DNA of 64,000 nucleotides from Prionace glauca (lineage: Eukaryota > Chordata > Chondrichthyes > Carcharhiniformes > Carcharhinidae). This document shows, in pieces, positions 31,923-41,730 of the stretch. A program made the position numbers and the translations under genes. A model generated the notes under the pieces. That model did not search any database. It was given only the letters and a program-made list of their open reading frames with translations, and was not told the origin of the DNA. The stretch is from the NCBI GenBank assembly GCA_037974335.1, contig CM075760.1:7375432-7439431 (forward strand). The letters are read 5' to 3'. How positions within the stretch are numbered: position 1 is the stretch's first letter; each line of letters opens with the position of its first letter.

Positions 31923-32824
31923 TCAGGGTTTATTGAGTTGAAGAATTACAGTAAGGGGGTGTTTCAGGAGATCTTTTAACTGCTGTCTGAAGTGAGTCTG
32001 TGTCACAGCATAAATGGCAGTATTTGTGCAGCAACTTGTGAGTTGCAGCATGAAGCCCAAATCCATAACAAAAAGGTGTAACCATACTGATTGATAGCCC
32101 AAATTATACATCCGAATCCATATGGTATAAACCATTAATATCAACCATAAGAGGATGAAATTGGCTGAGATAACAAACAGTAAAATGATGGATTTTCTTC
32201 GACTCTCCATCTCTGGGTCACGAGGGTTCTCCCCACTGCTGTGAGCCCGGAGTCTCCTGCGGGCTCTGCTGCTCACTAAAATGTGTCTGACGGTGAGAGC
32301 ATTGAGCAGCAGAATCAGGGCGAATGGGACACACGGGGTTAGAATGTTGTGGAGGAACTCGATTGTTCCCCAGACCGGAGATCCTATAAGTTCCCAGGTG
32401 AACTGACAAAACCAGGGATTGTTCGCCAGCCCATATCGATTTAATAACATAAAATACCAGAAAATGTTCTTTAAACAGCTCAGCACTGTCACTGTTCCCA
32501 GAACCACAGCCGCCGATTTCTCAGTGCAATATTTACTTTTCAGCTTGGGGCAGCAAATGGCCACAAATCGATCAAAGGTGAAAGTGACGGTGAACCAGAC
32601 AGAACAGTCAGTGGCTGCATAAAGCAGGACGGCGTGGATGTTACACACGGGGACTGAGTACAGGAAATAAAACTGTTCCCAATAAACAATGGGAATGTGT
32701 CTCATTATCAGGTCAAGGATAACAACTAGCAGATCCACCACTGACATCGCCACCAGGTAACGAGTGACACATTTGGACAGACCACAGTTTCTGCTTGTCA
32801 ATGTCACAATTGTGATTATGTTCA
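31923..32824 (-). CDS. GPR139-like: GPR139-like class A GPCR gene 3, exon 2 (first exon not found)
   Basis: On the minus strand an acceptor (AG at 32826-32825 after CCTGAC) opens a frame of 300 residues that runs to a stop at 31923. It begins VNIITIVTLTSRNCGLSKC and contains RYLVAMSVVDLLVVI (TM2), FTFDRFVAIC (DRF for DRY, end of TM3), LILLLNALTVRHILVSS (TM5), RRKSIILLFVISANFILLW (TM6) and CCTNTAIYAVTQ (TM7). PVCNIHAV and PWFCQ supply the disulfide cysteines. By eye it is about four-fifths identical to gene 2; differences gather in ECL2 and ECL3. The exon has no stop or frameshift. I could not find the short first exon on the minus strand up to about 41 kb. Either arm A was cut before it was copied, so the gene is 5'-less, or the exon is too diverged to see. 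Confidence 0.85.
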
Positions 32825-32944
32825 CTGTCAGGAAGGAAGTAAAGAATAAAATTAGACATGATTCAGGGGGAATAAGTTACCATTTAGACTGCAGGTGGAA
32901 CATTTTTTTTAAATGTGCACACACACTGAATCAGTTACTTTTTT

Positions 32945-33099
32945 TATGATCCAGCATATCTTTTGGAGTGTGAGGGGAAACTGGAGCATCTGGAGGAAAC
33001 CCACGTAGACACGGGTATAAGGTCCAAACTCGATACAGACAGTGACCCAAGCCTGGAATTGAACCCAGGTTCCTGATACTGTGAGTCAGCACTGCTAAC
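32945..33099 (-). mobile_element. tRNA-headed SINE, arm A, 3' portion
   Basis: Antisense SINE body (AACTGGAGCATCTGGAGGAA, then TTGAACCCAGGTTCC). It is split from its head (33759-33787) by the LTR insertion. The same SINE sits at the same place in arm B (36870-37040), so it predates the duplication. Confidence 0.8.
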
Positions 33100-33758
33100 T
33101 ACAGTTATGGGAAAGCAGATTTTATGAAATTGGGCACACGATATGGAAGCAGAGTGAAGTTACACTCAGAGCCTCTCCATTAAAAATCACAAAGTAACAG
33201 ACACAGATTAGCAGGCAAGAGCATGCTTTTAGAATGCAAATGAGGGCGAGCACACAAGGGAAGCTGGACAGGATGGTACCTACAGGAACTAAATTTAATA
33301 AAACACATCCAACACCCCATCAAAATCAGCACTTCTAAAACAGTCAAACAACCCATGGAGACACCTAAAATTAGCATAGTAAAGGAAACTCCCTGGCCCC
33401 TCAAAATTCTTTTGAGATCAATGACACACCTTCTGGTTCAAGCCTCAGACATTCTAGACCATTAATAACCAATCAGACAAAAACGATTAACACACACTTA
33501 AAACAATTGCCCCAGCACTCGAAAACATTGAAACAGGATGGCTGAAGTCAAATACTGTAAATAAAGTATTAGCATTTGAATCGCATACTATACCGAAGAT
33601 CGGGTATAACTGTAGCCCGAGACGGTGGGTGTTTAGTATGCTTTCGGGACAGTCCGATTGTATGTCCTGACTGCACCTCCGTCGATGGAAAATAAAATAA
33701 AGCTGTGCCGTTATTGAACTACAGTCTGAGGCCGTAATGGTCGTTTCACCCACTCGCA
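33100..33758 (+). mobile_element. Solo-LTR-like element inside the SINE
   Basis: A 659-bp insertion splits the SINE, with CTAAC at 33095-33099 and again at 33759-33763, a 5-bp target-site duplication typical of LTR elements. Near its end are an AATAAA signal (about 33697) and a terminal CA. No internal coding part is present. Arm B lacks it, so it arrived after the duplication. Family not assigned beyond LTR retroelement. Confidence 0.7.
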
Positions 33759-33787
33759 CTAACACCACTGTGCTACTATGATGCTCC
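33759..33787 (-). mobile_element. SINE head remnant after the LTR
   Basis: CTAACACCACTGTGCTACTA is the antisense of the tRNA-like SINE head (TAGCACAGTGGTTAG), continuing the SINE at 32945-33099. Confidence 0.7.
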
Positions 33788-34129
33788 ATGGTTGGTACAA
33801 AATGGGATACATTTTGGAAAGAGTTTTCGGGGGCCCTCAAAATTGACCCTCACCAACTCTAGGTAAATAGTCTTTCTACCTTGTGGGGGATTTGGAGTGT
33901 GAGAAGGCTGTGGGGGTAACTCTGACAGAAAATTCGGAGTGGAGTCCTGAAGACAGTAATCTGTCACCTTTCAGATAGCTACTGACAAGCCCTGCAGCAG
34001 AGCTGCTACCAAACAGTGCTGGTTTCACCCTTTCCTCTGGACACTACCAGCAGTTGGCAGAGAGAGATCCTCATGCCTCGACAGTTCAGAATCTCTCTAA
34101 TATTTACAAATGACTACACCCTGTAGGGG

Positions 34130-34810
34130 AGACCACAGCATTGTGACCATTGTTCGCACAACACTGGAAGAAATAGTAATCTCACACTCGAATGACACAG
34201 AGGGTTTGCTTTTAAAGCATCAGGGTTCAGTGTGTCGCTACCTTTCATAGTGCCCAGTGTATTATTTTTGCTGCCCCACTATGACCTCCTGGACACGAGG
34301 TGGACCTCCACCTGTGGAATAAAGACAAAAATATTAATCTTACAGCCTGCCTTTACGGTGTCTCCCGAGGTTTAACCCTATTTAATAGACCCTACCATAT
34401 CCCTCCATTCTCGTTTCACTCATGTGCCTATCTAACTGCATCTTAAACGAGTCCAACGTTCCTGCCTCCACCACCCTACTCGCTAGCGCGTTCCAGACCC
34501 CCACAACTCATGTCTGCCTCTCCATTATTTCCAACTTCCAATACTTCCCTGAACCTCAACACCCCATCTCGGCTGTAAATTCTCTTCTTTGCGTGTAAAA
34601 AGTGTTGGATTGAACAGGGTGAGGTGAAGCTGTTTGTTTAGTGACTGTAATTGATGTGAGTCTCCATGGATCTGATTGGTGTGCCTGGAGGGATTTCCCC
34701 CTTCGAATAATAAGGGATTCCGTTCAATGTGTTGTCCCATTGATTCAGCGGGAGCGACAACTGCAACACTAACAGCGATCAGCGGCTGTGGAGACAGAGG
34801 GAGGGAGAGG
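34130..34810. other. Spacer between the arms, with a LINE fragment
   Basis: At 34345-34530 antisense words (CATCTTAAACGAGTCCAACG) look like a decayed LINE 3' region on the minus strand. Nothing else is recognised. Confidence 0.45.
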
Positions 34811-34814
34811 AGAG

Positions 34815-35045
34815 ATCAGAATCTGGGAGCAATGGCCCAGAATGTTCCAACAGTGGATCAGAATCTGGGGACAATGACCCAGAGTATTCCAACAATTGAT
34901 CGGAATCTGGGAACAATGACCCAGAGTGTTCCAACAATTGATCGGAATCTGGGAACAATGACCCAGAGTGTTCCAACAATTGATCGGAATCTGGGAACAA
35001 TGACCCAGAGTGTTCCAACAATTGATCGGAATCTGGGAACAATGG
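34815..35045 (+). repeat. 42-bp in-frame minisatellite at the start of gene 2
   Basis: GAATCTGGG recurs at 42-bp steps (about 34819, 34861, 34903, 34945, 34987, 35029). Each unit encodes 14 residues (NLGTMTQSVPTIDR) in the frame of exon 1 and carries an in-frame ATG. The last unit runs into ACAATGG, the best-context start. Late units are nearly identical, so copy number may vary between individuals. Confidence 0.9.
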
Positions 35046-35201
35046 ATTGGAAGTTTCCATTCATGCACGAGGGAATACACTATTGGATTTATTTGTTTAC
35101 CTTAGATAATTGGATGATGCCATTAGATGTTCGGATTGAATGTCTACTGAAGGTGATTCAGTTCGTTTACTATCCCACCTTGGCGATTATTGGAGTACCG
35201 G
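35042..35201 (+). CDS. GPR139-like: GPR139-like receptor gene 2, exon 1
   Basis: The ATG at 35042 has A at -3 and G at +4. The exon encodes 53 residues plus one base: MDWKFPFMHEG, an extracellular N-terminus with LDNWMMPLDVRIECLLKVIQ, then FVYYPTLAIIGVP as the first half of TM1. It stops at donor GTAAGT at 35202. Joining to 37163 in phase 1 gives VP-VN and 1,068 bases, exactly 356 codons including the stop. The frame is open upstream to 34676 through the 42-bp repeats, so a start in any repeat would add 14-residue steps. I prefer 35042 because of its context and because shark relatives have short N-termini. Confidence 0.8.
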
Positions 35202-35689
35202 GTAAGTCCCTGTCTGGAATTGTAACAGTCCGACTGCCACTGAAATCGGAGCAGGCAGGGGTCAGAGCATGGGAAGGTCTGTTGAACACAGGTAGGATTT
35301 TGCAGTTTTCGGAAAAGTGAGGCTGTGAAGTTCTGTCCCCAGTTCCTAATTCTAGAAAGGCTGTTTAACTGTATTGATTTCCTTGTCATTTACTGTACTG
35401 GGTTTGCTGCTCTTGTTGTTTCTGTTGAATCCCTATATCCAGTTATTAATTCTTTCAGCCGCTGACAATTATCTCAGGGCCTATGGGCTAGGGTGTCTTC
35501 TGTGTGTTGTGACTATCCATAGACATGTGACCTAACACTAATCCTTTGTGAGAAAAATATAAAGCAGAATGGTTTTTTACCATCTACATGTAACGCCAGC
35601 TCACTGCCAATTGCCCACCCAGTCACCACGCTGCAGAATGCATTTTATTGATCATGTTTGCACAGCAGGATCTCAAGAGAAAACATGTT

Positions 35690-35995
35690 TCGAATTGAAA
35701 TTCATTCATCAATGTCACAAGTATGCAAACATTAACACTGCAATGAAGTTGCTATAAAAATCCCCGAGTTTCCACGCTCCGGCACCTGTTCAGGTACACT
35801 GAGGGAGTATTTAGCACGGCCAATGCATCAAACCATCACAACTTTCAGATTTTTGGGGGAAACCGGAGCACCTGGAGGAAACCCACGCAGACACAGTGAG
35901 AACGAGTAGACTCTGCACACTCAGTAACCAAGCCTGAAATTGAACCAGGGAGCCTAGTGCTATGAGGCAACAACACTGTCCCATGCACCACCACA
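35690..35995 (-). mobile_element. tRNA-headed SINE, second tail type, in the gene 2 intron
   Basis: The antisense tail TTAACACTGCAATGAAGTTG is at 35726, the body GGAAACCGGAGCACCTGGAG follows, and a decayed head lies near 35960-35990. Same type as the 25.1-kb copy, more diverged. Confidence 0.75.
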
Positions 35996-36164
35996 AACTT
36001 TCCTGGAGTCACAGAAACACTAACATACATGTATTAATAGAAACATTTACTGATAGAAGCAATCAGATTTAGACACTTACTCCCACTCTCACACAAATTC
36101 AGAAGCCAAAATTGTTGTAAGCCTCCGGAATAACACACACTTAGGAGCACTCATCAGGTACTCT

Positions 36165-36190
36165 GGTGCTCACACACACACACACACACA

Positions 36191-36233
<43 letters not shown>

Positions 36234-36235
36234 AT
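36165..36235. repeat. CA microsatellite in the gene 2 intron
   Basis: CA/CACAGACA repeats over about 70 bp. Confidence 0.9.
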
Positions 36236-36869
36236 GCATAGGAATAATGGTGTTAATGGCTGAGCTGTCGTTGAAAAACATGAGTCGGCGTTACAGGGTT
36301 GACTGTAATGTCAGAGAGATGGGATTTTGGACCTGTTGTGGATGTAGTGAACTGTAGTGGATCCAGGAAATCTGGGAAGCCGGAACTGATTCATGCCATG
36401 ACTAACCTTTTCATGCATTTCATAATATTGGATGTCGGAGTCACAGGATGAGAGTCATTAGGCAGCTTGCTTGGTTTTTCATTTGCTACTGGCCTTTGTT
36501 TGAGTTTTTACCTGGTGCATATATTGACAACATTCCTGCCATGAGAGGATTCATGGAGATGTAAATCTAATAGAGATTCTGCGCTTCAGGGCATCAGGAT
36601 CTCCCTCTGCCAATTGTTGTATTGTCCAGATGAAAGGGTCAAACCAACACTGTTTGGTACCAGCTCTGTTGCGGGAGTTGTCAGTGAGCTGTCTGAGAGA
36701 CAACAGATTACCACCTACAGGACTCCACTCCGCATCTTCTGTTAGGGTTTACTGCCTCATCCTTCTTACCCTCCAAATCCTTCACCTATTTACCTGTAGC
36801 TGAGTAAGGATTAACGTTGAGGACTCCCTGGAAAGCTCTTTCCCAAATGTTAACGTTGTGTCACTACCA

Positions 36870-37040
36870 AAGAGCAGTACGGTGGCATAGTGGTTAGTAC
36901 TGCTGACTCACAGCATCAGAAACCTGGGTTCAGTTCCATTTTTGGGTCATTGTCTGTGTTGAGTTTGTACATTCTCTCTGTGTCTGTACAGGTTTACTCC
37001 AGATGCTCTACTTTCCCCTCACACTCCGAAAGACGTACTG
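36870..37040 (+). mobile_element. tRNA-headed SINE, arm B, uninterrupted
   Basis: Head AGTACGGTGGCATAGTGG, body CTGTGTTGAGTTTGTACATT and CAGATGCTCTACTTTCCCC. It is the ortholog of the arm A SINE but without an LTR, and lies about 120 bp before exon 2 of gene 2. Confidence 0.8.
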
Positions 37041-37162
37041 GCTTAAAAAATGTATTCCAATTGTTGTGATAATGTACTTTTTAAAAAAAACATCGTAAGT
37101 CTAAATGGCAATTCCTTCCATTGAATCGTATCTAATTTTATTCTGTGTTTCCTTCCTGACAG

Positions 37163-38070
37163 TGAACATAATCACAATTGTGACACTGAGGAACAGAAAC
37201 TGTGGTCTGTCCAAATGTGTCACTCATTACCTGGTGGCGATGTCAGTGGGGGATCTGCTGGTCATTATCCTCGACCTGATAATGAGACACATTCCCATTG
37301 TTTATGAGGAACACTTTCATTTCCTGTACTCGTTCCCCGTGTGTAACATCCATGCCGTCCTGCTTTATGGAGCCACTGACTGTTCTGTCTGGTTCACCGT
37401 CACTTTCACCATTGATCGATTTGTGGCCATTTGTTGTCCGAAGCTGAGAAGTAAATATTGCACTGAGAAATCGGCGTCTGTGGTTCTGGGAACAGTGACA
37501 GTGCTGAGCTGTTTAAAGAACATTATCTGGTATTTTATGTTATTAAATACATATCAGCTGCGGAACCTCCCCTGGTTTTGTCACATCACAGCTGATGTTA
37601 TGTACTCTCTGGTCTGGGGAACAATCGAGTTCCTCCATTACATTCTAAACCCGTGTGCCCCATTCGTCCTGATTCTGCTGCTGAATGCTCTCACCGTCAG
37701 ACACATTTTAGTGAGCAGCAGAGCCCGCAGGAGACTCCGGGCTCACCGCAGCGGTGAGAATCCAAAAGACCCAGAGTTGGAGAGTCGAAGGAAATCCATC
37801 ATTTTCCTATTTGTTATCTCAGCCAATTTCATTATCTTATGGTCAATATTCATAGTTTATTCAGCATGGAATCGCATGCATGATTTGGGGCTTAAATATA
37901 GATTAGAATTTTATGTTATGGAATTGGGCTTCATGCTGCAACTCACAAGTTGCTGTACAAATACTGCTATTTACGCTGTGACACAAACTCAGTTCAGGCA
38001 GCAGCTAAAAAATGTACTGAAATATCCCCTTACTGCAATTTTCCACTCAATACAGCCTGAGAGGAAATGA
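37163..38070 (+). CDS. GPR139-like: GPR139-like class A GPCR gene 2, exon 2
   Basis: Encodes residues 54-355 after acceptor CTGACAG. Seen: VNIITIVTL (end of TM1), HYLVAMSVGDLLVIILDL (TM2), Cys114 before TM3 and Cys193 in ECL2, DRF at 138-140, ILLLNALTVRHILVSS (TM5), a basic loop RARRRLRAHRSGENP with ELESRRKS, FLFVISANFIILW (TM6), TNTAIY at 319-324 in place of NPxxY, and FRQQLKNVLKYPLT as helix 8. The tail is short. With exon 1 it forms a complete frame, so it is the best-supported functional gene here. Its twin is gene 3 in arm A. Ligand unknown; in mammals GPR139 responds to aromatic amino acids, which cannot be transferred to this copy by sequence alone. Confidence 0.92.
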
Positions 38071-38119
38071 CAAAAACAAGACCTCTGAATCTTCCTATTG
38101 GGCATTCAAACTGTAAATC

Positions 38120-38870
38120 ACCAAACAGCCTCACAGAGATAGAAAGACTGACAGATAGATAGAGAGGACAATGTTAGCAACAGTGAGATTATTAGACAGA
38201 GAGTGGCAAAGAGAGGGAAAGGCACGAAGACTTGGAGAGCAAAGAATTTCAAAGAGTTTCTAACAGGTACAGGAAACAATGAGATAGAAGAGAGACAAAG
38301 ACAGAGTCTCACAGAATGTGAAAGACAGAAATAGTGAGGAAAATGGCGAGAGAGATAAACAGGGAATGAGAAAGACAGAAATAATGAGGAAAATGGCGAG
38401 AGAGATATACAGGGAATGAGAAAGGGCGATAGAGGAAGACAGATTGAAGTTTGTAACACGAGAGGGAGAGGGAGACAAGGGGGTGGGGGAACGGGAGGCA
38501 AATGTAATGCAGAAGGAAATAGCCAGAGACAGATAGAAACAGAGATATCGAGACATAGAGCAGGAGTGAATGGGAAAGAGTGGGACTGAAAAAGCACAAT
38601 GGACAAAGCAAGAGCAAAAGTCAGAGTGAGGTGGGTGGGGGGGGGGGGGGCAGAGAGACAAATAAATTAAAGAGGGACAGGGAGTGGGAGTAGGAGAGTG
38701 ACACTGAGGGGGAGTGGCAGGAGAGACAGAGGGAGAGTGGGAGAGAGGCGGAGAGACAGCAAAAGACAGAGTGAAACATCGAGAGAGACAGAGGCACAGA
38801 GAGACATAGAGAAAGAATGATAGAGAGAGAGCCACAAGAAACATAGAAAAAGGTAGAGAGATACATCTAA
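38120..38870. repeat. GA-rich tract, arm B
   Basis: AGAGAGACAGAG-type sequence with a G run at 38638-38650 and two near-identical 48-bp units at about 38320-38415. It is the inverted counterpart of the CT tract at 31.35 kb. Minus-strand Ser/Leu-rich frames are artefacts. Confidence 0.8.
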
Positions 38871-39069
38871 GGACTTCAACGGTAACCATCAGGTGGAGCT
38901 TTGGAATATGAGCTCCCTGATTGAGGCAATTAATGCTGTCCAATCCGGGAGCCCGGCAGACATGCATAGTATGGTGTGTCTGGGTTACTGGAATTCAGGA
39001 TGTGTACACTCAGGTGTGGATGTGATGGACTGTAGGTTTTATCACTTGAGTATTAATGCAAGAACTCAG

Positions 39070-39204
39070 CTAATGTTCTGGGCACACGGATTCCGATCAC
39101 GTCACTGCAGATGGTGGAACTTGAGTAAATATATCTGGAGTTTAGAATTCATTAGTGACCATAAAAACATTGTCCATTTTCAGAAAGACCCATCTGGTTT
39201 ATCA
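39070..39204 (+). mobile_element. SINE-like dispersed repeat, arm B, first part
   Basis: GGAGTTTAGAATTCATTAGT and CATAAAAACATTGTCCATTT match the arm A copy at 30.9-31.1 kb. It is cut by the Penelope-type element; TTTATCAATGTC ends this part and begins the next (39463-39545, with AGCAATGTGGTTGACACTTC). Confidence 0.65.
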
Positions 39205-39462
39205 ATGTCATGATGTGGATATGCTGGCGTTGGACTGGGGTAGACACAGTAAAAAGTCTGACAACACCAGGTTTAAGTCCAATCGATTTATGTGATAGTA
39301 AATTCACTAGCTTTCGAGGTTACCCTCTTCGTCAGGCGAATGTTCGCCACCAGAACTCTCCATTCACCTGACGAAGAGAGTAACCTCTAAAGCTACTGAA
39401 TTAACTATCAAATAAATCAGTTGGACTTAAACCTGGTGTTGTCAGACTTTTTACTGTGTTTA
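39205..39462. mobile_element. Penelope-type fold-back in arm B
   Basis: Inverted arms: AGTAAAAAGTCTGACAACAC with CAGGTTTAAGTCCAA on the left, and TTGGACTTAAACCTG with GTTGTCAGACTTTTTACTGT on the right. The centre has CTTCGTCAGGCGAATG against CATTCACCTGACGAAG. A 12-bp target-site duplication TTTATCAATGTC flanks it. No coding sequence. Arm A lacks it. Confidence 0.85.
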
Positions 39463-39549
39463 TCAATGTCCCAGGAAAGGGCCACAGCAATGTGGTTGAC
39501 ACTTCATTACCCTCTGAACATGGGCAACTAGGCAGCAGAGTTGCAAAGG

Positions 39550-41030
39550 AAGATGCCTTGAGTTGGCTCCAATTAACGGACATTGGTCACGTCCCCAGTG
39601 GAAGTGACGGCAATCATGAACTTTTTCAAAACTCTCCCAGTGGCAGCCAATAATATTCGGCTTTGGATACAAAATTACCCAGTCCTGAATAAACTGAAGT
39701 AGTGAGTGCCGATGGGGGAAACCAAAAGGCCGTTACAGCCTGAATTGCACCCATATTGGAGTAGCAGAGGACAGCTGACTGTGGAAGCTGGCACACGCCT
39801 ATGGGGTTCAAGATTGTCATCCTGAGCCAAGGTTCACCATCCCATCTTCGCGGTACTCGTGGCCACCCAGGAGTGACAAACTGAATAACCTCCAAATTGC
39901 CGTGACTGTGGCCAGGTATGAATACAGATATTTGGTCGTGGGTCAGTGTTGGCAATGTCAACAAGGGACGAATGTCACCAGTCTCTCCTCTTCACACTTG
40001 GGAATGGCTGGGACGGCCGTAGACGTGGCTGCACATGGTCAGTGCTGGACCGTTCATGGGGCCTATGTTCCTGATAATGGTAGATGCTGATTCACAATGG
40101 ATGACCATACAGAGGGTGAGTTCATCAAACACAAGGACAAGAGTGGAGAAACCTCACTCCTCTTTCTTGACACCCGGGATCCCACAGATGTTGGTTTCTG
40201 AACATGGACCACACTTCAACTGGCAGGACTTTGTGCATTGCAACAAATTGAACAGAATTTGACACGTTAGGACAGTGCCCATATTCTCCATCATCCAACG
40301 GTCTGGCAGAAAGAGCGGCACAAACAGTAAAAAGAGGTTCAAAAAACCATCCCACTGCCTCCTTTGACACCAAACTATCCAGATTGCTCTTCAATTACAG
40401 GACAACATCCCCCCAGTCACCATCCCCTCCCCTCTTCAACAAATGGATTAGCACAAGCAGAGTTGCACATGATCACTCTTCCCAAAGTCTAATTTTCCGA
40501 GGGTGGGAGCTGACACCCAGAGCCGTTTCCATCAACTGGGACAGGCTGTTAAAGGCAGTTGTTAGGCTATTAGTTAAGAATCATGGCAATGGATACGCTG
40601 GTTATGAGACACGTTCAGGTCAGGAACAGGGCCAGATTCCTATCAATTCCACTTGGGAGATACCATCCTATGGGAATGTTTCAAACATCTATAAACCGTG
40701 AAACACCAAGACATGCAGGGAAAATCAATTCCCGGCACACCCCGAACTTTGGAAAGAGTTCCAGATGCTCCGGCTCCTGCTCTCCATCTCCACCAGTGAG
40801 AAACTCGGAGTCTGAAATGGACAGGGCGGGTTTAGCCTCTCGGCCACATTGTCTCCCAATAAAGGGAACTTGGGCCACAACGCTCATGGTGGAAGAGGCG
40901 AGCTCCGGTCTGCTGAAACCCACTCACCTCCGAGGCTGAGCAGGAGGAACCAGACCCAGCAGTGAAATTTCAAAGAAAGGCTTCCAATCCGGTCAGCCCT
41001 CGGCGGTTACTCAGACCGAGAGGGGGAGGG
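39550..41030 (+). mobile_element. Ty3/Gypsy-type fossil, arm B (RNase H end, integrase, pol end)
   Basis: A fossil of the Ty3/Gypsy LTR-retrotransposon family. Parts recognised: the RNase H end with its ALS(R/W)LQLTD-like motif, the integrase core with GIPQMLVSEHGPHF, a LFNYRTTSPQSP segment, and a pol C-terminal segment with MVEEASSGLLKPT. No paired LTRs or gag are recognised. It is broken in several places (roughly half a dozen) and is old: it predates the inverted duplication, since part of it sits in arm A. Confidence 0.8.
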
Positions 41031-41730
41031 GTGTAATAACTTAAAATTGATTCATGAGTTGGGCATGACCAAGTATGAACTTCGGAATGAGGCCTGTGAA
41101 ATCTGCCTATTGAGGGATCTCCACAGACTGTAAGTTGCAGAGAGTGAAACGCTGAGAGTTGGGGAAAGTGTGGGAGTTTAGGGAAGTGGATGGAGAGGTA
41201 TTGCTGTGTCTTGTGTCCCTTACTATCCCGTCCATACTGCAATGTCCAGTTGGGTAGGTGTCTATCAGACATTACAGTTCAGAAAGTGACTTGGAACCAA
41301 CAGAAGCAGCTGATTCGTGAGTCAGTTCTTGGAAGGAAAACTGAGGAAATTTTCTGAGTAGCTCCTACTGATGTCATAACTTCAGGAAGGATTCCTCCTG
41401 TTGTTCATGTTCTAGGTACGAATCCGCTCACTGCAGCTGATGGAATTTGAATTAAATAAAAATTGTCTGGAAATAAAAATCTACTGATGACCATATTTGA
41501 TTGTCGAAAGGACCAATTTCTTTCACTGATGTCCTTTAGGGAAGGAAATCTACCAGGGAGAGGGGAATAAAGCAAAGGTGAATCAGCTGAAGTGGAACAA
41601 GAGAACAGGGCCAGTAAGACTCAGAAAAAGAGCAGAAATAGTGTGGCTCCTAATTAAAGCGGGTCCGGCAGGCTGAAGGGCATTTGTTTCAATACAAAAG
41701 TGTAACAGGTAAGGCTGATTCGTAAGGCTG
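41030..41730. other. Mostly unassigned, with a SINE-like piece
   Basis: At 41415-41560 the words TGGAATTTGAATTAAATAAA and ACTGATGTCCTTTAGGGAAG belong to the dispersed SINE-like repeat also found at 31.0, 39.1 and 63.7 kb. The rest shows no gene or repeat I recognise. Confidence 0.5.

Larger units (their letters stand above)
27890..34130. repeat. Arm A of a large inverted duplication
   Basis: The reverse complement of this arm matches 36.54-40.43 kb in the same order. From low to high coordinate: Gypsy fossil, SINE-like repeat, flank with GGACAGCATTAACTGCCTCA, CT-rich tract, receptor exon 2, SINE, then a unique flank (GAGTGGAGTCCTGAAGACAG). Without its private insertions (28.00-30.17 and 33.10-33.76 kb) it is about 3.4 kb, close to arm B without its own (about 3.6 kb). 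Identity outside the exon is moderate by eye. Confidence 0.85.
36540..40430. repeat. Arm B of the large inverted duplication
   Basis: This is the inverted partner of 27.89-34.13 kb. Anchor words: CAGGACTCCACTCCGC at 36719, the SINE at 36870, receptor exon 2 at 37163, the GA-rich tract at 38.12, ATTGAGGCAATTAATGCTGT at 38920, the SINE-like repeat at 39.1-39.55 and the Gypsy fossil from 39.55 kb. Its only private insertion seen is the Penelope-type element at 39205-39462. Confidence 0.85.

Noticed and set aside
34769-35080. Minus-strand ORFs over the 42-bp repeats
   Set aside because: 42 is a multiple of three, so all frames of the array stay open; the plus frame continues into a real exon and the minus frames do not.
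38118-38967. Ser/Leu-rich minus-strand ORFs that look like signal or membrane proteins
   Set aside because: They come from a GA-rich tract; the inverted copy at 31.3-31.9 kb gives the same artefact.
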